NCBI GenBank assembly: GCA_029210725.1
Contig: JARGFM010000013.1
Location: 1-64,000, forward strand
Direction of reading: 5' to 3'
Origin: Bacteroidales bacterium
Lineage (GTDB): Bacteria > Bacteroidota > Bacteroidia > Bacteroidales > GCA-2748055
Length of the DNA: 64,000 bases
Positions 59,796 through 64,000 of this stretch are shown piece by piece. The position numbers were made by a program, and so were the translations under genes. Under the pieces are notes generated by a model. It saw only the letters and a program-made list of their open reading frames with translations. It made no database searches and had not been told where the DNA came from. Position 1 is the first letter of the stretch. Every line of letters starts with the position of its first letter.

Positions 59796-60191
59796 ATGAA
59801 AACAACTAAGTTAATCGTAGTCTTCCTGCTGCTTACCCTGGGAGCTGCAATAAACAGACAGACAGGCCAGGAACGTTTTATTACTGCTGATTACAGTGTT
59901 AAAAACAACAGGTTTGAAGACCGGGTCAGCGGATTCTTGAGCAGAACGGAGAACATCATTAGCAAGGAGAACATGGAACCTGCGGTATATAAGTATTACT
60001 TCTATGATCATGCCGACATCGTTTACGAAGAGGTCTTAGGACTGGAAGAGTGGATGACAACTCCCTTCGAAAGTGCTGTAGCTGAAAATGAGATGACCCT
60101 GGAAGAGTGGATGACCACGCCCTTCGAAAGCAGGTTAACGGAGGAGGAGCTCACCATCGAACCCTGGATGCTTTCTCCATTCAATAGCTAA
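59796..60191 (+). CDS. Small secreted protein with three 19-residue W-M-x-x-P-F repeats
   Basis: This 131-residue protein has a signal peptide (residues 1 to about 19: MKTTKLIVVFLLLTLGAAI), a charged and aromatic middle and a C-terminal half built of three repeats. The cores are LEEWMTTPF at 83-91, LEEWMTTPF at 102-110 and IEPWMLSPF at 121-129, exactly 19 residues apart. The first two repeats are also nearly identical in DNA (30 of 32 bases). The chain is strongly acidic. I recall similar short W-M-x-x-P-F motifs in small exported Bacteroidota proteins but know no function. A TAAATTTG box lies only nine bases before the start codon. Confidence 0.85.
   Translation: MKTTKLIVVFLLLTLGAAINRQTGQERFITADYSVKNNRFEDRVSGFLSRTENIISKENMEPAVYKYYFYDHADIVYEEVLGLEEWMTTPFESAVAENEMTLEEWMTTPFESRLTEEELTIEPWMLSPFNS
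60042..60185 (+). repeat. Three tandem 57-base coding repeats
   Basis: Units start at 60042, 60099 and 60156. The first two share CTGGAAGAGTGGATGAC followed by ACTCCC or CGCCC and TTCGAAAG, with two differences in 32 bases; the third is diverged. The 57-base period keeps the reading frame. Confidence 0.85.
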
Positions 60192-60244
60192 ATAAAAATC
60201 CATTTCAGGATATTCATACAGACCTGGAATCTGTATATGTCAGG

Positions 60245-60270
60245 GAGGCTGTATCAAAAGGTACGGCCTC
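60245..60270. terminator. Hairpin terminator between the repeat protein gene and dnaB
   Basis: GAGGCTGTAT (60245-60254) pairs with GTACGGCCTC (60261-60270) through ten pairs, two of them G-U. The loop CAAAAG and the GAGGCTGT arm resemble the terminator at 49224. The genes on either side converge. Confidence 0.7.
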
Positions 60271-60277
60271 TTCCGCT

Positions 60278-61789
60278 TTAAAAGGGTGCCGAACCTTCAA
60301 AACCATCGTTCATGCCAATGTCATTGTTGGCCAATCCCCCCTCTTCCTGATTCATCTTCGAGGAGATCGTAAAGCCATTCTCGTCGTCATCTACCAGGGC
60401 CAGCGTATCGTCCATATCCACAAACTTGGCAAACTCACGCACAAATTTCAGATGAATATCTCCCGTAGGACCGTTCCTGTGCTTGGCAACAATGATCTCC
60501 GCAACCCCTTTCAGGGAGTTGCCTTCGTCGTCCATATCAATTCCGTAGTATTCCGGACGGTGTATAAACAGAACCAGGTCAGCGTCCTGTTCAATAGCCC
60601 CTGATTCCCGCAGGTCGGAAAGTTGTGGCCTTTTGTTCCCGGAACGCATCTCCACACTTCGGTTCAACTGCGACAGGGCAATAATGGGGATATCCAGCTC
60701 CTTGGCAATACTCTTCAGTGAACGCGAGATATTACTTACCTCCTGCTCCCGGCTGCCCGAATCTTTGGAACCGGTCATCAGCTGAAGGTAGTCTATCACC
60801 ACTGCCTGAATATCATACTTCTGTTTCAGCCTCCTGCATTTGGCGCGGAACTCAAAGATGGAAATGGCTGGTGTATCATCCACATAGATCGGAGCTTTCT
60901 CCAGGTCCTTAATCTTATACTCCAACTGCTCCCACTCATAATTCTCGAGGCGCCCGGTCCGGATTTTATCCGAGGCCAGTTGGGTCTCTCCAATGATCAG
61001 GCGGTTCACCAGCTGAATGGAAGACATCTCCAGAGAGAAAAAGGCCACCGGACGATTATGATCCACTGCCATATTCCTGGCCATAGAGAGAACAAAAGCC
61101 GTCTTCCCCATGGAAGGACGTGCAGCCAGAATCACCAGGTCTGATTTCTGCCATCCGGAGGTTAACCGGTCCAGACGGGTAAAACCCGAAGGAACTCCAC
61201 TCAGACTATCCTTTCTTTTCCCGGCCTCATCGATTTGTTCAAGAGCAATCTTAATCAGATTATTCAATTTGACAGTCTCCTTCTTGATATGGCCTTCAGC
61301 AATATTCAGCAACTCCCTTTCAGAAAAATCCAGGAGATCATCCACATCGGTGCCCTCATCAAATGCACGTTCCTGTATATCAGAGGAGACACGGATCAGC
61401 TCACGTTGAATATATTTCTGGGCCACAATTCGTGCATGGTATTCCAGGTGAGCTGCCGATCCTACCCTGGAGGTCAACTGTGAAATATAGACAGCTCCCC
61501 CTAATGCATCCAGTTGTTCTGTCTTTCTCAGCTCCTCAGTAACAGTGAGCAAATCAATAGGCTTTTCCGCCTGGGAAAGTGATTGCGCCACTTCAAATAT
61601 ACGTTGGTTAGCCTCCTTATAGAAACTGCCTGGCTCCAGGATATCCAGTACTGAAAGTATGGCATCCTTCTCCAGCATAATGGCTCCGAGAACAGCTTCC
61701 TCGAGATCAATTGCCTGAGGAGGAATTTTACCATAATCAAGGGCAATGGCAGGATTTTTTTTAAGGGTGTTGCTTTGCTGTTTAGCCAT
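60278..61789 (-). CDS. dnaB: Replicative DNA helicase DnaB
   Basis: This 503-residue helicase has an N-terminal primase-binding domain (AIDLEEAVLGAIMLEKDA), a linker and the RecA-fold motor with Walker A ARPSMGKT (residues 223-230), AVVIDYLQLM and the SGAIEQDADLVLFIHRPEYY finger. It unwinds DNA at the replication fork. I start at ATG 61789; the longer frame from 61825 adds 12 residues with no known role. No intein is present. It is convergent with the repeat protein gene and divergent from ispE. Confidence 0.97.
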   Translation of the reverse strand: MAKQQSNTLKKNPAIALDYGKIPPQAIDLEEAVLGAIMLEKDAILSVLDILEPGSFYKEANQRIFEVAQSLSQAEKPIDLLTVTEELRKTEQLDALGGAVYISQLTSRVGSAAHLEYHARIVAQKYIQRELIRVSSDIQERAFDEGTDVDDLLDFSERELLNIAEGHIKKETVKLNNLIKIALEQIDEAGKRKDSLSGVPSGFTRLDRLTSGWQKSDLVILAARPSMGKTAFVLSMARNMAVDHNRPVAFFSLEMSSIQLVNRLIIGETQLASDKIRTGRLENYEWEQLEYKIKDLEKAPIYVDDTPAISIFEFRAKCRRLKQKYDIQAVVIDYLQLMTGSKDSGSREQEVSNISRSLKSIAKELDIPIIALSQLNRSVEMRSGNKRPQLSDLRESGAIEQDADLVLFIHRPEYYGIDMDDEGNSLKGVAEIIVAKHRNGPTGDIHLKFVREFAKFVDMDDTLALVDDDENGFTISSKMNQEEGGLANNDIGMNDGFEGSAPF

Positions 61790-61919
61790 GAATTCTCGTA
61801 TTGGGCTGTAAAGATAAGAAAGCACCCCCAGTGGTATGATGACCCTCCGGCTTACTTTTGCACACTGACTCCAAAGTTTTAATTAACAAATGTTGAAAAA
61901 TGCAATATCTTTATGTGAC

Positions 61920-62738
61920 ATGATACTCTTTTCGCCGGCCAAGATCAACCTGGGATTACAGATCCTTGAACGCAGAGAGGATGGTTTTCATACGCTCCGG
62001 TCGGTCATGTATCCCACTGATCTATGTGATATCATCGAAATCAATCAGCTACCGGAAGGCAATCCTCCGGTCTGCTTCACCCAATCCGGAATCCGGTTTG
62101 ATGCCGATCTGGAGGATAACCTTTGTATAAGAGCCTGGAAACTTCTGGCAAGCGAGTGTTCACTTCCTCCGGTTTCCATCCACCTTCACAAACAAATACC
62201 GGTGGGTGCCGGACTGGGAGGAGGATCTTCCAATGCATCCACGATCCTGAAAGGGCTGCATCAAATAGCGGGCTCCACTCTCCCGGCTGAAAAGATGGCG
62301 CAACTGGCAGGCCAGCTTGGAAGTGATTGTCCTTTCTTTCTCCAGGACGAGCCCATGATGATGGAAGGCAGGGGTGAGATCCTTAGCCAGGTGAAAGTCT
62401 CCCTGGATGATTTCTACCTGGTCTTGCTGTTTCCGGAGATACATATTTCGAGTGCTGAAGCCTATAGCACGGTCTCCCCTGCCATTCCGGAACAGCACCT
62501 CCGGCAACTGATCGAAAAACCAATTAATGAATGGAAAGAATCCATAGTCAATGACTTTGAGAAGAAAGCCTTTCGAAAATACCCCATCCTTGAAAAACTG
62601 AAACACTCCCTCTACAATTCGGGAGCTAGGTATGCATCCATGAGTGGAAGCGGTTCGGCCCTATACGGGATCTTCGAAACACTTCCCGACTTTCCCGGGC
62701 TGCTTAGACGCTTTATGATCTGGAAAGGGCCAGCCTAA
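61920..62738 (+). CDS. ispE: 4-diphosphocytidyl-2-C-methyl-D-erythritol kinase
   Basis: This 272-residue GHMP kinase of the non-mevalonate isoprenoid pathway has the N-terminal MILFSPAKINLGLQI, the ATP loop PVGAGLGGGSSNAS (residues about 94-107) and the C-terminal SMSGSGSALYGIF. I chose ATG 61920, since the fold begins there; the frame stays open to 61890. A TACTTTTG box at 61853-61860 faces this direction. The last four bases overlap the end of the biotin carrier gene on the other strand. Confidence 0.95.
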   Translation: MILFSPAKINLGLQILERREDGFHTLRSVMYPTDLCDIIEINQLPEGNPPVCFTQSGIRFDADLEDNLCIRAWKLLASECSLPPVSIHLHKQIPVGAGLGGGSSNASTILKGLHQIAGSTLPAEKMAQLAGQLGSDCPFFLQDEPMMMEGRGEILSQVKVSLDDFYLVLLFPEIHISSAEAYSTVSPAIPEQHLRQLIEKPINEWKESIVNDFEKKAFRKYPILEKLKHSLYNSGARYASMSGSGSALYGIFETLPDFPGLLRRFMIWKGPA

Positions 62739-63085
62739 TCCATCTCCACAAGCAGATGTGATTTGGGCACCATCTCCCCGACAGTCACATGGACCCTGGT
62801 GATTGTTCCGGACAAAGGTGCCAGTACTTCATTTCTCATTTTCATGGCCTCCAGAATCAACAGAGGGGTACCAGCTGTGACTGTATCTCCCTCCTTCACC
62901 ATGATCTTCTGGATCGTACCTGGAATAACCGCTTCGACCCTCTTCTCATCGGGCTTTTCCCAAAGCGGCCTGTTCTTGAACTTGTTGGTGAGCCTGGTTC
63001 TGTAAACGGCACTCCCTATCTCCAGTGATTCCAGTTTAGTGTCGCCCGACAGAGGCCTTTCTGCAGATTTCTCTTTCTTGCTCAT
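62735..63085 (-). CDS. Biotin carboxyl carrier protein subunit
   Basis: This 116-residue protein has a Lys-rich N-terminus (1-45) and a biotinyl domain (about 48-116) with the biotinylation site Lys82 in LILEAMKMRNEV. It carries carboxyl-biotin between the biotin carboxylase and the carboxyltransferase. It follows the carboxyltransferase gene after nine bases on the minus strand. The enzyme could be acetyl- or propionyl-CoA carboxylase, or a Na+-pumping methylmalonyl-CoA decarboxylase; the biotin carboxylase or membrane subunit is not in the window. Confidence 0.94.
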   Translation of the reverse strand: MSKKEKSAERPLSGDTKLESLEIGSAVYRTRLTNKFKNRPLWEKPDEKRVEAVIPGTIQKIMVKEGDTVTAGTPLLILEAMKMRNEVLAPLSGTITRVHVTVGEMVPKSHLLVEMD

Positions 63086-63094
63086 GAATAGTTT

Positions 63095-64000
63095 TTAAAA
63101 TGGTGGTATCCCGTGCTTTTTCATTGGCATTCCGACACTTTTTTCTCCAGACACTTCCAGTGCATGCAACAATGATTTGCGGGTCTCCCAGGGTTCGATG
63201 ACAGAATCAATATAGCCTTTGGCAGCAGCCACATAAGGATTGGCGAACTTCTCTTTATACTCCTGGACCTTCTGTGCCCGCATTTTCTCCGGATCCTCTG
63301 CGGTGGCTATTTCCTTCCTGAAAATGATATTAGCGGCTCCTTCCGGTCCCATGACAGCCACCTCGGCATCGGGCCATGCAAAGACAAAGTCGGCCCTCAG
63401 ATGCCTGGAATTCATAGCAATATACCCTCCGCCATAGGCCTTGCGGAGGATCAACGTGATTTTAGGAACTGTTGCTTCACTGTAAGCATACAATACCTTG
63501 GCTCCATGCCTGATTACTCCGGCGTGTTCCTGGTCTACTCCCGGCAAATATCCCGGCAGGTCAACCAGGGTAATAATGGGAATATTAAAGGCATCACAAT
63601 ACCGGATAAACCTACCGGCTTTATCAGAAGAATCCACATCGAGTACACCGGCCAGAACAAGCGGCTGGTTGGCTACAAACCCTACGGTGCGCCCGCTCAT
63701 GGTTCCGAAACCAATCACTATGTTGGCTGCCCAGTTCTCCTGGATTTCGAAAAAATCCGATCCGTCAGTTACCGCCCTGATCACGTTCCTGACATCGTAA
63801 GGTTGTCGTTTGTCTGTGGGTACAATCTCTGCCACATTAAACTCCTTACCGGGTTCCACCATCTCCTTCCTGGCAGGGACATCCGTATTGGACCAGGGCA
63901 AATAACCGAGCAATGATTTAATCTGATCAAAACACTCATCCTCCGATTCTGCAAAAAAGTGTGCATTCCCCGTAATCTCACTGTGAACCCTGGCTCCTCC
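63095..64000 (-). CDS. Acyl-CoA carboxylase carboxyltransferase subunit (propionyl-/methylmalonyl-CoA type), partial
   Basis: The reverse strand is open to the right edge (301 residues seen). The piece has the carboxyltransferase core: GARVHSEITGNAHFFAESE at the edge, the NWAANIVIGFGTMSGRTVGFVA segment, ITLVDLPGYLPGVDQEHAGV, KVLYAYSEATVPKITLI, AYGGGYIAMNSRHLRADF and the C-terminal GYIDSVIEPWETRKSLLHAL. It transfers carboxyl from biotin to an acyl-CoA, or removes it from methylmalonyl-CoA. With the adjacent biotin carrier and MeaB it fits propionate/methylmalonyl-CoA metabolism. The N-terminus lies outside the window. Confidence 0.95.
   Translation of the reverse strand, partial: GGARVHSEITGNAHFFAESEDECFDQIKSLLGYLPWSNTDVPARKEMVEPGKEFNVAEIVPTDKRQPYDVRNVIRAVTDGSDFFEIQENWAANIVIGFGTMSGRTVGFVANQPLVLAGVLDVDSSDKAGRFIRYCDAFNIPIITLVDLPGYLPGVDQEHAGVIRHGAKVLYAYSEATVPKITLILRKAYGGGYIAMNSRHLRADFVFAWPDAEVAVMGPEGAANIIFRKEIATAEDPEKMRAQKVQEYKEKFANPYVAAAKGYIDSVIEPWETRKSLLHALEVSGEKSVGMPMKKHGIPPF

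Overview
The window is chromosomal DNA from a member of the Bacteroidota, most likely in or near the Bacteroidales/Marinilabiliales. The sequence signs are a SusC/SusD pair, tandem LytS-type kinases next to a LytTR regulator, the gliding lipoprotein GldB, a fused MurF-Alr, many SPOR/PD40/DUF1573 envelope proteins, TAnnTTTG-type promoter boxes and few clear Shine-Dalgarno sequences. I found no rRNA, tRNA, CRISPR array, prophage or insertion sequence. Genus cannot be fixed from the sequence alone.

Layout. 1-4.7 kb: the start of a secreted protein, then three LytS-like sensor genes on the minus strand (two with eroded catalytic motifs), divergent from a LytTR response regulator. 4.7-10.8 kb: a SusC/SusD uptake operon with a third lipoprotein. 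Its SusC gene carries an in-frame TAA at codon 60, and its upstream region holds phased direct repeats. 10.8-14.7 kb: a sodium/solute symporter, a 774-bp non-coding stretch rich in hairpins, then floA, nfeD and clpS. 14.8-23 kb: a TPR-PD40-SPOR protein, bcp, recA, a small membrane protein, miaA, smpB, a calcium-motif barrel protein, a second SPOR protein and a LOG-family protein. 23.7-29.6 kb: uvrA, a lytic transglycosylase, and an ECF sigma gene overlapping an unusual anti-sigma-like/beta-barrel gene. 29.8-35.3 kb: a serpin lipoprotein divergent from the sigma gene, lpdA, a beta-lactamase-fold hydrolase and a second SPFH/NfeD pair. 35.4-45.8 kb: ppk1, meaB, a TlpA-like thioredoxin, a two-domain DUF1573 protein, a very large PD40/outer-membrane barrel protein, an M20 amidohydrolase and a small 2[4Fe-4S] ferredoxin too short for ordinary ORF calling. 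45.9-53.5 kb: a voltage-gated-type K+ channel with a zinc ribbon, a GH3 glycosidase lipoprotein, gldB, a small barrel protein, nadE and a Crp/Fnr regulator. 53.5-64 kb: a lipid A-type acyltransferase, a family 2 glycosyltransferase, murF-alr, tdk, a conserved hypothetical gene, rsmI, a small secreted protein with three 19-residue W-M-x-x-P-F repeats, dnaB, ispE, a biotin carrier and the carboxyltransferase running off the right edge.

How the genes fit together. Most of the window is core metabolism and information processing (recA, uvrA, dnaB, smpB, miaA, rsmI, tdk, nadE, ispE, lpdA, ppk1) mixed with envelope functions (SusCD, SPOR, barrels, GldB, MurF-Alr, acyltransferase, SPFH/NfeD). MeaB and the biotin-dependent carboxylase fit a methylmalonyl-CoA/propionate route. 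The parts that look least described are the degenerate triple-LytS cluster, the repeat-bearing SusC upstream region with the broken SusC, the anti-sigma/beta-barrel fusion, and the W-M-x-x-P-F repeat protein.
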